DNA from: Bremia lactucae
Taxonomy: Eukaryota > Oomycota > Peronosporomycetes > Peronosporales > Peronosporaceae
Reading direction: 5' to 3'
Assembly (NCBI RefSeq): GCF_004359215.1
Contig: NC_090615.1
Coordinates: forward strand, 8,075,589 to 8,090,591
Length of the DNA: 15,003 bases
Shown here: positions 8,194 to 15,003 of the stretch, one piece after another
Layout of the letters: every line of letters starts with the position of its first letter
Numbering within the stretch: the first letter of the stretch is position 1
Translations under genes and position numbers: made by a program
The notes under the pieces: generated by a model
What the model saw: only the letters and a program-made list of their open reading frames with translations
The model's database searches: none
Told to the model about the DNA's origin: nothing

Positions 8194-8451
8194 ATGGACA
8201 TGTTAGATGAATATGGAAATACGCATCACGTTTCGCGTGATAGATACTCCTTTCTAAGTGACATAGAAAGGAGTGTGGTCGAACGAATGAGTTCGACCGT
8301 AGGGAACGATGCCATCTTGGCCATGCTGTCCGGTTTGGACAGAGATGCCCTCCATTCAGCCATCGCCAAGTTCATACAACATGAACTTGACGAGGCGAAG
8401 GAGAAGGTAGCTTTGCTTTATCAGCAAGGCTCTCAACAGGCAGAACTGTGA
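8194..8451 (+). pseudogene. gag: Gag N-terminal fragment of element D
   Basis: The 85 residues (MDMLDEYGNTHHVSRDRYSF onward) match the Gag N-terminus of element C: SFLSDIERS, ERMSSTVGNDAILAMLS, and FIQHELDEAKEKVALLYQQG. The frame closes prematurely because one T is missing from the right arm of a hairpin (CTGTGAGG instead of CTGTTGAGG). The rest of gag is gone: a second-family LTR fragment begins at 8473. This copy confirms ATG GAC ATG as the Gag start. Confidence 0.85.
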
Positions 8452-8472
8452 GGTTGCAACAGGTACACATCC

Positions 8473-8667
8473 TGTGACGGGCTAAAGTTGCCCTAATGTT
8501 ACACAGTCCCCGTTAAGTACCCTTGGTGTACTTAAGAGGATGGTCAATTACTAAATAATAGTAATTAGACCCAGCATTCGGGTGTGGTGCACATTTGTGA
8601 CCAACCCTTGTGTATGTGATGCACATGGGTGCATTTACATTAGGAGGGATGACGCCCAGCGTCATCC
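8473..8667 (+). repeat. 5' LTR fragment of second Ty3/gypsy family
   Basis: Starts TGTGACGGGCTAAAGTTGCC and aligns with the reverse complement of 12379-12187: GTTAAGTAC...GTGTACTTAA, TGTGACCAACCCTTGTGTAT, GTGATGCACATGG, and the hairpin GGATGACGC...GCGTCATCC. Similarity stops exactly after GTCATCC, the right arm of that hairpin, where reverse-transcriptase sequence begins. So it is the first ~195 bp of the LTR only. Confidence 0.8.
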
Positions 8668-9024
8668 GTGATGACGGAAACCCCTATTCCTAGAAAGGAT
8701 GTTCATCATAACAATATGGTGGGATGTACAATGTACAGTGTATCGGACTTAGTCGATGGTTATAACCAACTGATCATGCGAGCTAGCGATATCCCGCTTA
8801 CAGCAGTTAGCGCCCCAAGCGGTATTTTATGGAGTGGTTGGGTCTCGCCAATTATTTGCATAAATATAAGGAAAAATTACACTGATATGGCTAGGCCATT
8901 ATCTATTCTCCTTAAAAAGGATATAGAATGGTGCTGGACTAGCACAGAACATAATGCTTTTCAAACAGTTAAGGATAGTCTTATCGATGCCCCGATTCTG
9001 GCACTGCCAAATACCAGGCTCTAG
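8668..9024 (+). pseudogene. pol: Reverse transcriptase/RNase H fragment with internal deletion
   Basis: The frame gives TPIPRKDV, MVGCTMYSVSDLVDGYNQLI and DIPLTAVSAPSGILW, the Ty3/gypsy RT fingers and palm up to motif A (Asp in SDLVDGYNQ). It then jumps to LANYLHKY (other frame) and YTDMARPLSILLKKDIEWCW plus DSLIDAPILALPNTRL, the connection and start of RNase H. The palm with the YxDD motif is deleted between these parts, and the fragment ends before the RNase H catalytic core. It is in opposite orientation to the protease and gag that follow. Confidence 0.8.
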
Positions 9025-9037
9025 GCAATGTGCCGGT

Positions 9038-9601
9038 TCATGCGATGCTTGACTTCCTGTCATCTCGCCGTCTACTGCCAATGTCTCTTCGGCTCTGTGC
9101 AGCACATTCAAACGCATGATTACTTGTCATCGTCCTTTTCACTACCCCAGTCTCAACGAGCTGGGTAGGAATTGGTGACGTTTGACATCCCGTCAACGCA
9201 CCCTCAACTGTGTTCGATACGACATCAGTCTCATACGCCTCTCGCAGGAGCACATCCTTTTCGTCCTGCGTAGAGTTCGCAACTGTGCGTGTACGCCAGT
9301 CTATCCATGGTTGGTACTTTGCCAACCATAGCTTACCTAGGATGAGGTCATACGGACTCTCCATACCTAGCACTGTGAACTTCTCTTTACAAGAGAAGTC
9401 ACTAAAGCTGGAGGCGAGTTCAACCTGAACTTTCGCAGACTTAACGAGCGCGCCGTTCGCTAAACGAACGGTCGCCTCTTCTCGCCTGCCATCCTGGCAA
9501 AGCGACTCAAACATCGCCGGTCTCTTTCTTAGAGCCGCGAGTTTCACAAACTTTTGTGATGCACCCGGATTCACTAGGAGGGTTATCTCATCACCTGATC
9601 A
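9038..9601 (-). pseudogene. Retropepsin of second Ty3/gypsy family, catalytic Asp lost
   Basis: Minus-strand frame GDEITLLV-NPGASQKFVKLAAL with RREEATVRLANGALVKSAKV and ESPYDLILGKLWLAKYQPWI. This is the aspartic protease of a Ty3/gypsy Pol: the first motif is normally V-D-x-G-A-S and the second hydrophobic-ILG motif is present. Here the catalytic Asp is Asn (AAT, 9569-9571), which would abolish activity. Stops occur upstream (TGA and TAG around 9605-9640) between it and gag. After about 9200 the sequence departs from what I recognise, and it ends at the junction with the plus-strand RT fragment near 9025-9037. Confidence 0.75.
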
Positions 9602-9769
9602 TAGCCTCGTACTTGAGCGCTATAGACCAGCAGGGTTGGGGTCCGAAATTTCGAGACCTCAGGGACTATGCTTCCCATTTGTTTGACAACTCTAAGCTTT
9701 TGGGTAGCTTCAGAGTCCGCGTCATTAGGGCATCCCGCCCCTACTGCGCTCCTGCATTTTCCGACCCCT

Positions 9770-10867
9770 CAGTGGTCGATGCAGATCTCTTGCGTCTCTC
9801 ACGCTGATTCTCGCCGCCATCCTTTGGGAAGGGAGTCCTCTTGCTGGGCGTCTTTGCCCCAGCAGGGACCTTGGCAAAAGCAGCGAGCAATCGTATGGCC
9901 GCGCTTGCCGCATTTATAGCAGACAACGTCTGCATACCTCAACTCCATGGGACTGGCATCTGACCTCTCGGCCGACGGCTTATACCAAGCTGTCGCCGAG
10001 GCACTGTCGTAGGATTGCTCCTCAACTAAAGCAATTTGGATTTCCTCTTCCATCGTCGAAGGCACCTTTCTTAAAAGGGCCTGTCGCGATGGGCCATGCC
10101 GTAGTCCGTGCCTAAACGTGGGCACTTAAATGTGCTCCGGAATCGGACCAACAGCAACGAACGCCGACATCGAGCGCATCCCTTTCACATACTCTTGCTG
10201 AGATCGCTACGCCTGTCGCGCTCCAAAGAAGCGCGCCTGAAGCAACACTTCGTTGTTCGGCGGCTGGACGTGGAGCAAATCTTTGTCTTAAAGATCGCCC
10301 ATGTGAGGAACCCCTTAACGTCCGACACAAGCGCCGAGTAAGCCCACTCTGAGCCTTACCGCGCTGGTGCGACATGGCGTACGGGACCATTCGGCTTTCG
10401 TCCTCGATGAGCTGCGTGACACCGCATTTTTCCACGGCTAACAAACAGTGGACAATCGTGTGCGCTGCAGTTCCATCGAACTTGGGCGGGTCCATCCGAA
10501 TGGGCCTCGACTGATGCGGCCGGGCAGAGAGCATCTCGCTAATCCTGTTGAAAGCCTCGCTCCGAGCGTGCTCACGCCTCAGCTCATCCTGAGTCTGAGG
10601 GACGGACTCCGCCGCAGCATGGCTCTATGTCTCGGACGCGGCTCTTCGCTTGTCGAGCACGAATGCCTCAAACTGCTCCAACTGAGCAACATGTTGTCGA
10701 GGACGATTGCCCAAGAGCCTGGCCAGGGCTTGTTCACCAAGTCCCTGCGCCATAAGCCCTGCCACCTCCCGATGATGCTCGGAGGGGTGGGAACAATGAG
10801 CCCAATCAATATTGAGGCTCACCCTCACGTACACACGCAGAGATGCGGGTCGTGGGAAGAATTCCAA
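9770..10867 (-). pseudogene. gag: Gag of second Ty3/gypsy family, multiply broken
   Basis: Read from about 10867 downward: EQFEAFVLDKRRAASET then TAG; ESVPQTQDELRREHARSEAF, MDPPKFDGTAAHTIVHCLLA and ESRMVPYAMSHQRGKAQ, the Gag capsid-like region; a frameshift near 10345 into EWAYSALVSDVKGFLTWAIF; then in-frame TAG and TAA stops before VPTFRHGLRHGPSRQALLRK. The 108-residue open end (10125-9799) has a CCHC knuckle, C69-C72-H77-C82 (CYKCGKRGHTIARC). GC content is higher than in the other family. At least three stops and two shifts: dead copy. Confidence 0.8.
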
Positions 10868-10878
10868 GTGCTAACAAG
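10858..10878 (-). promoter_or_regulatory. Putative primer-binding site, second family
   Basis: The minus strand reads CTTGTTAGCACTTGGAATTCT directly after the LTR end. It shares TTAGCACTT with the PBS of the first family (TGGTAGCACTT) but TGG has become TG. Both families may use related tRNA primers. Confidence 0.5.
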
Positions 10879-11103
10879 TGTAGGCGGGCACGGCCACGCT
10901 CTACTTAGACACACACCCTAGCACAGCGAAGAAGCGGTTTAACCTGCTTCTCTTGCTTGCAGTGAGGTAGTTGTGGTGGGCGCGTAAGCGACCTCACCCA
11001 ACACACAGAGTACTCTGGTTAAGTGTCGTCACGGGAGCGGTAATCTGTCTCCTCGTGCGCACTTACCAAGTAGGAAGTAGTGTTCAGACTGATTTATATT
11101 TAA

Positions 11104-12076
11104 GGAAGATATTATTTTTACCGGATTTTTTATTATCCTCACCGGAGTTTAGTTTTTTTTTTAATATCTATGTAGATTTAGCAGATGCATACGGCAAACC
11201 CTTCTGCAAATCACAAAACTTGCCGCCTTGCCCCTTTAGGCGACGGTATATTATGGCAGCATGTGATGAAAAAAGTGATCCAAAAAATATGTTGAAAAAT
11301 ATGTTTCATTGTATTCCAGATCTCACTATGTACATTTTGTAACTACGACATCTTTAGATCTCAAGTTATGCATTGAAAGCAGCACACCAGCAGTCATTAC
11401 ACCGTTTTGAAGCTGAACTTGCTACCTGTGATGGTGATTGCTGTTCGTAACTGATGATATGTAGTATGGGATGGCCCTGTGTGCATCGATTCCTCCTTCC
11501 TGCCCCGCTCTCTGTGGAAAACTTCAACAAGCACTGGTGGCTTGATCAGCCAACAGCAACAACTGCCATCAGACTTAATCTCACCTTGCCAGTTGACTCC
11601 ACAAGCCATGCACTATCCTTCCACCAGTCAGTTGAACGAATAACAGCAGAGTACAACAACGGGCACCCCTTTAAAGGTTGATGGATGAGACCTTCTCCAG
11701 AATAGAGGCAAGTGGTAATGCGGCTACTATTTTTGACCCTGTGCTTCGACGTGGTCGTGGTAGGCCTGCAGGGTCGCTTGGTGCCACAGGGCTGCGTCGT
11801 GACCTCTCGTTTCATGAGCATGCCATGGTTTTAGAGGCAGAAAGAGTTGAACCTGGTACCCGTGTCAGTGTCACTGCCAGTGAGAGAACGCGTGCCCAAC
11901 CCGTTTGCGGCGTTGCCTTCAAGTTGGTCATACCAGGGCCAGTCACAGATACCCCCTTCGGCCAGCAGCACAAAACCCGTAACATCATATACATATGTAG
12001 CATATTAATCTCTAGAAATTAGAAAAAAACTAAACTCTGGTGGGATAATAAAAACTCCGGTGGGGATAAATTTCTC
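11104..12076 (+). mobile_element. MULE-type DNA transposon, deleted copy, nested in LTR
   Basis: The left end (11104-11163) and the reverse complement of the right end (12076-12018) are imperfect terminal inverted repeats: both contain ACCGGA, then T-rich TTATTATCC, then CACC[G/A]GAGTTTAG and a run of T. Outside them, ATATTTAA occurs at 11096-11103 and 12077-12084, an apparent 8-bp target-site duplication. The interior carries only the C-terminal end of a transposase, so it is a non-autonomous derivative. The AT-rich duplication alone could be chance; the re-joined LTR on either side supports the borders. Confidence 0.72.
11358..12022 (+). pseudogene. MULE transposase C-terminus: SWIM-type finger and AT-hook
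   Basis: Frame 11358-11681 reads SYALKAAHQQSLHRFEAELA, then CDGDCCS, TAA (11448-11450), LMICSMGWPCVHRFLLPAPL and VENFNKHWWL. The C-x-H pair in PCVH after a Cys cluster, and the following FNKHW, match the SWIM zinc-finger tail of Mutator-like transposases as I know them. After a frameshift near 11675 the frame 11678-12022 gives LMDETFSRIEASGNAATIFD, then RRGRGRPAGSLG, an AT-hook-like DNA-binding motif, and RRDLSFHEH. The DDE catalytic part is missing. Both the internal stop and the shift make it inactive. Confidence 0.6.
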
Positions 12077-12379
12077 ATATTTAATTGCATTGAATATAAA
12101 TACCTATTTTTACCCATCATAAAATGTCATCTCTCCAGATAACACTAATATGTATTGCAAGCGTATCTTTCTAGATACCTCGCGTACCGGATGACGCCAG
12201 TCGTCATCCCTCCTAATGTGAATGAACCATGTGCATCACATACACAAGGGTTGGTCACAATGTGAACTACACCAAGTTGTCGGTCAAATTACTTTATTTA
12301 AGTTATTGACCGTCCCTTTAAGTACACTTTGTGTACTTAACGGGGACTGGTAACATTAGGGCAACTTTAGCCCGTTACA

Positions 12380-12760
12380 GCTTATGTAGCATCTAATCTC
12401 AGTATCAATAGCAATGAAAGCACAAACGTGTTAGTCGTTTTCGTCTTAAGAAGGGTAATTTATTGTCCTTCATAGGAACGTAGCCAGAACACATTCAGTA
12501 GTGGCCGGGATAGCCACATACACACGAAGCGGTACCTGCTTCTTTCTTACATAGGAGTATGGTCCACGTATCTAAGAGCAGTTAACAGTAGACAACATTT
12601 TGGACGGATAATTGACAAACAGCCTTTATTTTGCGTTTAGAAAAGTTTCACATGGATCGTATTAGCTTATATTACTAAAATGTAGAATTTTATGGGGCAC
12701 CTCTGTTTCAAGTCTAGCCAACTCGCACTTAGAAGAGTGAAGGTGAGATGTCGGTATGTC
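12380..12760. other. Unassigned DNA between repeats
   Basis: No open frame or repeat partner that I can support. There is a short inverted pair, GAAGCGGTACCTGCTTC, near 12526-12543. It is the flank of the second-family LTR that ends at 12379. Confidence 0.4.
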
Positions 12761-12891
12761 CGAATACTTCACGTACACAACTTCGTAGCTACTAAAGGTG
12801 AATGCTTAGAAGGCTAAGTTTAGGGAGATGTCAAGCTGTATCAGTATTTTGAAGTTCCTACGTGACTATCTTTTTATCTACTGACTTTAAT
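12761..12891 (+). repeat. Old interspersed repeat, right copy (inverted to 7562-7723)
   Basis: CGAATACTTCACGTACACAA, GTAGCTACTAAAGGT, CTTAGAAGGCTAAG, AAGTTCCTACGTGAC and TATCTACTGACTTTAATG match the reverse complement of 7562-7723 with small gaps. Downstream, GGGGGCTGCTATATGGACAC to GGACACCCCTTACCC (about 13065-13115) resembles the ACACCCC-rich end of the left copy. Confidence 0.55.
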
Positions 12892-13215
12892 GTATTAATA
12901 TCAAACAATGTATTGCGACAGCTGATTCGTGCTTCTAGTAGCGATTGGCGGGGTTGATATAATCATGAATCTATTTATAAACCGAAACGTAGTCTTGTTG
13001 CTACAATATTACTGTATACGATAACATGAAGAATATAAAGTAAAAATTATTATTGGATAAATTTTGGGGGCTGCTATATGGACACTCCCCTTCTGCTGCT
13101 TGGACACCCCTTACCCATAAATACGTATTTGATTGGCTTAAGTATACCTAATAAATTTTTGCTGCGCGCACCACACTCCCCTTCCTAAATGGATATTCTG
13201 TGAATGCCGACATGG

Positions 13216-13276
13216 TATAAATGCTCCCGCCTCACGCACCACCCAAAACAACACGAGAGATTGAAACCATGGCAGT
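13216..13276 (+). promoter_or_regulatory. TATA box, short leader and ATG cut by an LTR insertion
   Basis: TATAAAT at 13216-13222 is followed 46 bases later by ACCATGGC (ATG at 13269-13271), a good eukaryotic start context. The AC-rich leader between them has no other ATG. After ATG GCA GT the 5' LTR of element C begins, so any reading frame is cut in codon 3. The rest of the gene, if real, would lie beyond the 3' end of element C, outside the window. Confidence 0.35.
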
Positions 13277-13721
13277 TGTAACGGGGTGTATCGTTACATG
13301 AATTAACACTTAAAGGTTGTTAATTAATATCTTATCTAAAAGGTAGATAATATTTGGAGAATATTACTTCATATAGTAATGCTCGAGAATCTTATCAATA
13401 AATAAGTATAAGCCGTTATATATATTTATCCCGCAGACTAATCAGCTGTAAACGTAAACAAAGAGAGAGAGACAGATAAGATTTCAATTGCATGTTTAGT
13501 ATTAGTTTATAATAAGTTAGCATTAACAGATAGAAAGAAGAAGAAACTTAATTATATTAATACAGTTTTCATTTAACCCTCTTTAAGGTAGATGTCTTAA
13601 AGAGTAGTCTTCCTCTGCACGTATACTTGTGTACATTATGTGACGTAAGGCACCACTCGCAACTGAAGCAGTGCGAAGTGGACTTGTACTGAAGCAGTAC
13701 AAGTCCTAGTGCCCCGTTACA
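13277..13721 (+). repeat. 5' LTR of element C (subfamily 1a, 445 bp)
   Basis: Starts TGTAACGGGGTGTATCGTTACA and ends GTGCCCCGTTACA, so its ends are inverted repeats of 10 bp (TGTAACGGGG/CCCCGTTACA). Near-complete copies are at 6126-6574 (inverted) and 7736-8143. Inside are a GAGAGAGA purine run near 13466 and, near the end, two hairpins (CGCAACTGAAGCAGTGCG and GGACTTGTACTGAAGCAGTACAAGTCC split around GAAG). The promoter position was not determined. Confidence 0.88.
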
Positions 13722-13742
13722 CCTGGTAGCACTTTGTAGTCC
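13722..13742 (+). promoter_or_regulatory. Primer-binding site of element C
   Basis: CCTGGTAGCACTTTGTAGTCC directly follows the LTR and is identical to the site of element A. Confidence 0.72.
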
Positions 13743-13771
13743 GTCCAAGGACCACATTTCCTTCATCTAAC

Positions 13772-14903
13772 ATGGACATGTCAGATGATAGTGGGAATAC
13801 GCATCACGTTTCCCGTGAAAGCTACTCCTTTCTAAGTGATATAGAAAGGAGTGCGGTCGAACGAATGAGTTCGACCGTAGAAAACGATGCAATCTTGGTA
13901 ATGCTGTCCAATTTGGACATGGATGCCCTCCATTTAGCCATCGCCAGGTTCATACAACATGAACTTGACGAGATGAAGGAAGAAGTAGCTTTGCTAAATC
14001 AGCAAGGCTCTCAACAGGCAGAACTGTTGAGGTTACAACAGGTACAGTGGGATGCCGCACACGCGTCGTCCCGAAACCTTAAAGATTGACATCTCTAAGT
14101 ATGAAGGAATCGAAGAAGACTCCCTCTTGAGATGGTTTGTCGAGTTGAACGATGGCATAAGGGCACGTCACATCGTCGACGAGCAAATGCAAGTCGCATT
14201 CGCTCAATCAAATTTGGCAGGTCGTGCCAAAACTTGGGCATTGGGCCTTAAGTTGCGCGACCTATACGTCTTTGGGTCGCTAGAGGCTTTTGAAGCCCGG
14301 CTCAAACAAACGTTTGAACCGCCAAGGGCTGAGTTCAGAGCTCGTTCAGAGCTTCTGAAACTTAAGCAAGGCAAGCGTGATGTTCACGAATATGCCCAGC
14401 ACATACGACTCTTAGCGAGTTGTATGACTAATAACCCAGTTCATGAACACACGTTGATTACGGTGTTCATGCAAGGTCTTATGGATGGTCCCGTAAAGAC
14501 CCACCTGTTCCGCTTGGAACTGGATACGCTTGACGAAGCAATATCCGTTGCGGAACAGGAGGACTTAAGCTTGAGACAGGCTCAAGCAAGTTCGTCATCA
14601 AATCGTCCTCCAAGACGACACGAGCTAGGAGGTCTAGAACCCATAGACCTTTCTTACGTCGAAAGCGAGAGACCTCGCTTTTCGAGCAATAAGCGATCGC
14701 AGAAATGCCATCGCTGCCAAAAATTTGGACACTACGCTCATGAGTGTAGTTCCCACGCCCAGCATCGAAAGGTACTGAACTTAATTTTGGATCGTATGCC
14801 AAAAAGTAAAACGGTCGCGGGTCCGACGTTGTTGCAAAATCGCAACAGCGAGGCGGACCGCCAAAAAACGGTCGGGGTCAGTAGGGGCGCAACGCCCTAC
14901 TGA
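13772..14903 (+). pseudogene. gag: Gag of element C, one frameshift from an 11-nt deletion
   Basis: Retrotransposon capsid/nucleocapsid protein. The first frame (13772-14089) gives the N-terminus and the leucine-rich coiled-coil-like segment (HELDEMKEEVALLNQQGSQQ). The second frame (from about 14052 to 14903) gives the Gag domain (SLLRWFVELNDGIRARHIVD to GLMDGPVKTHLFRLEL) and the CCHC knuckle C219-C222-H227-C232 (CHRCQKFGHYAHEC). The shift comes from loss of 11 nt near 14047: element A has GGTACAG followed by ACCCCTGTACC, and here only GGTACAG remains, so one arm of a hairpin is gone. The protein ends RGATPY and UGA (14901-14903). Confidence 0.87.
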
Positions 14904-15003
14904 TCCAGCAGCCTCAAGAGAATTTGCAAATCTCTTGACTAAACTTGCTCCAACACACAATCATTATGTGTCTCTGCACCTGGTGATGAGGTATCCCTCA
15001 TCA
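14899..15003 (+). pseudogene. pol: Start of retropepsin/Pol of element C (partial)
   Basis: In the +1 frame over the gag stop, TDPAASREFANLLTKLAP matches the protease leader of element A (SREFANLLTKVAPDTQ). One base is missing after GCTCCA compared with element A (GCTCCAGACACACAA), which breaks the frame before the catalytic region. The window ends before the active-site motif. Confidence 0.65.

Larger units (their letters stand above)
10879..12379 (-). repeat. LTR of second family, split by a MULE insertion
   Basis: Outer end: TGTAACGGGCTAAAGTTGCC on the minus strand at 12379. Inner end: GTGCCCGCCTACA at 10879, followed by PBS and gag. The two parts (12379-12077 and 11103-10879) join into one TG...CA block of about 520 bp once the MULE and one copy of its duplication are removed. 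The outer 190 bp match 8473-8667. It is the 5' LTR of the minus-strand element whose gag and protease lie at 9038-10867. The 3' LTR is not in the window. Confidence 0.72.
13277..15003 (+). mobile_element. Ty3/gypsy element C, 5' part, runs off right edge
   Basis: LTR (13277-13721), PBS, gag (13772-14903) and the start of protease in normal order. It is the least damaged retroelement in the window, with one 11-nt deletion in gag and a 1-nt deletion near the protease start. The gag protein is close to that of element A at the left edge, in opposite orientation. Confidence 0.88.

Noticed and set aside
9556..9919. Two overlapping 83-codon plus-strand open stretches
   Set aside because: Antisense to the gag-protease region of the second family, no recognisable domain.
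10448..10921. 157-codon plus-strand open stretch
   Set aside because: Antisense to the gag start of the second family; length is explained by GC-rich sequence.
11163..11342. Open stretch with FCKSQNLPPCPFRRRY as a separate gene
   Set aside because: It lies inside the MULE borders, has no recognisable domain, and its long frame starts upstream in the TIR and LTR.
11546..12003. Minus-strand open stretches opposite the MULE
   Set aside because: The plus strand carries the SWIM-like and AT-hook segments; the minus frames look like shadows.
14479..14802. 107-codon minus-strand open stretch
   Set aside because: Antisense shadow of the gag of element C; the same shadow appears opposite gag of element A.
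1..15003. CRISPR array or bacterial operon signals
   Set aside because: The hairpins are not regularly spaced direct repeats, and gene content is eukaryotic retroelements.
1..15003. tRNA or rRNA genes
   Set aside because: No cloverleaf or rRNA sequence seen; tRNA similarity is limited to the primer-binding sites.

Overview
The window looks like repeat-rich, gene-poor nuclear DNA of an oomycete, most likely in the Phytophthora/downy-mildew group. This rests on recognising the Gag, retropepsin, integrase and chromodomain segments as the chromovirus-like Ty3/gypsy type common in those genomes. It is inference, not a database result. No intact gene is visible. Almost everything is a nested pile of LTR retrotransposons in both orientations, plus one MULE-type DNA transposon.

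Left part (1-6579). Element A runs off the left edge on the minus strand: protease fragment (1-293), gag with a CCHC knuckle (294-1428), primer-binding site, and an LTR (1485-1783). Directly behind it, head to head, lies element B on the plus strand: a decayed pol (1929-4751) with RNase H, an integrase with D and D35E residues still visible in different frames, a GPY/F motif and a chromodomain. Downstream of pol are two open stretches on the opposite strand (4572-5755) that I cannot name, then an LTR-like block (5884-6125). A solo LTR (6126-6574, minus) follows, flanked by a perfect 5-bp duplication, CCATT.

Middle (6580-9024). AT-rich DNA without a recognisable gene (6580-7490) is followed by an old repeat (7562-7723) whose inverted partner is at 12761-12891. 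Next come a truncated element D (LTR 7736-8143, PBS, first third of gag), a 5' LTR fragment of a second family (8473-8667), and an internally deleted reverse transcriptase/RNase H fragment (8668-9024).

Right part (9038-15003). A second Ty3/gypsy family on the minus strand has a retropepsin whose catalytic Asp is replaced by Asn, a broken gag with a CCHC knuckle, and an LTR (10879-12379) split by a MULE of about 973 bp (11104-12076). The MULE has imperfect terminal inverted repeats, an apparent 8-bp duplication ATATTTAA, and a broken transposase C-terminus (SWIM-type finger, AT-hook). After more unassigned DNA, a TATAAAT box and an ACCATGG start context lie just before the LTR of element C (13277-13721). 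Element C carries gag and the start of protease and runs off the right edge.

The most striking signal is not a gene. Sequence belonging to the retroelements, coding and non-coding alike, is packed with short perfect inverted repeats (arms of 7-21 bp, short loops), often one after another. The MULE interior and the unassigned DNA show far fewer by eye.
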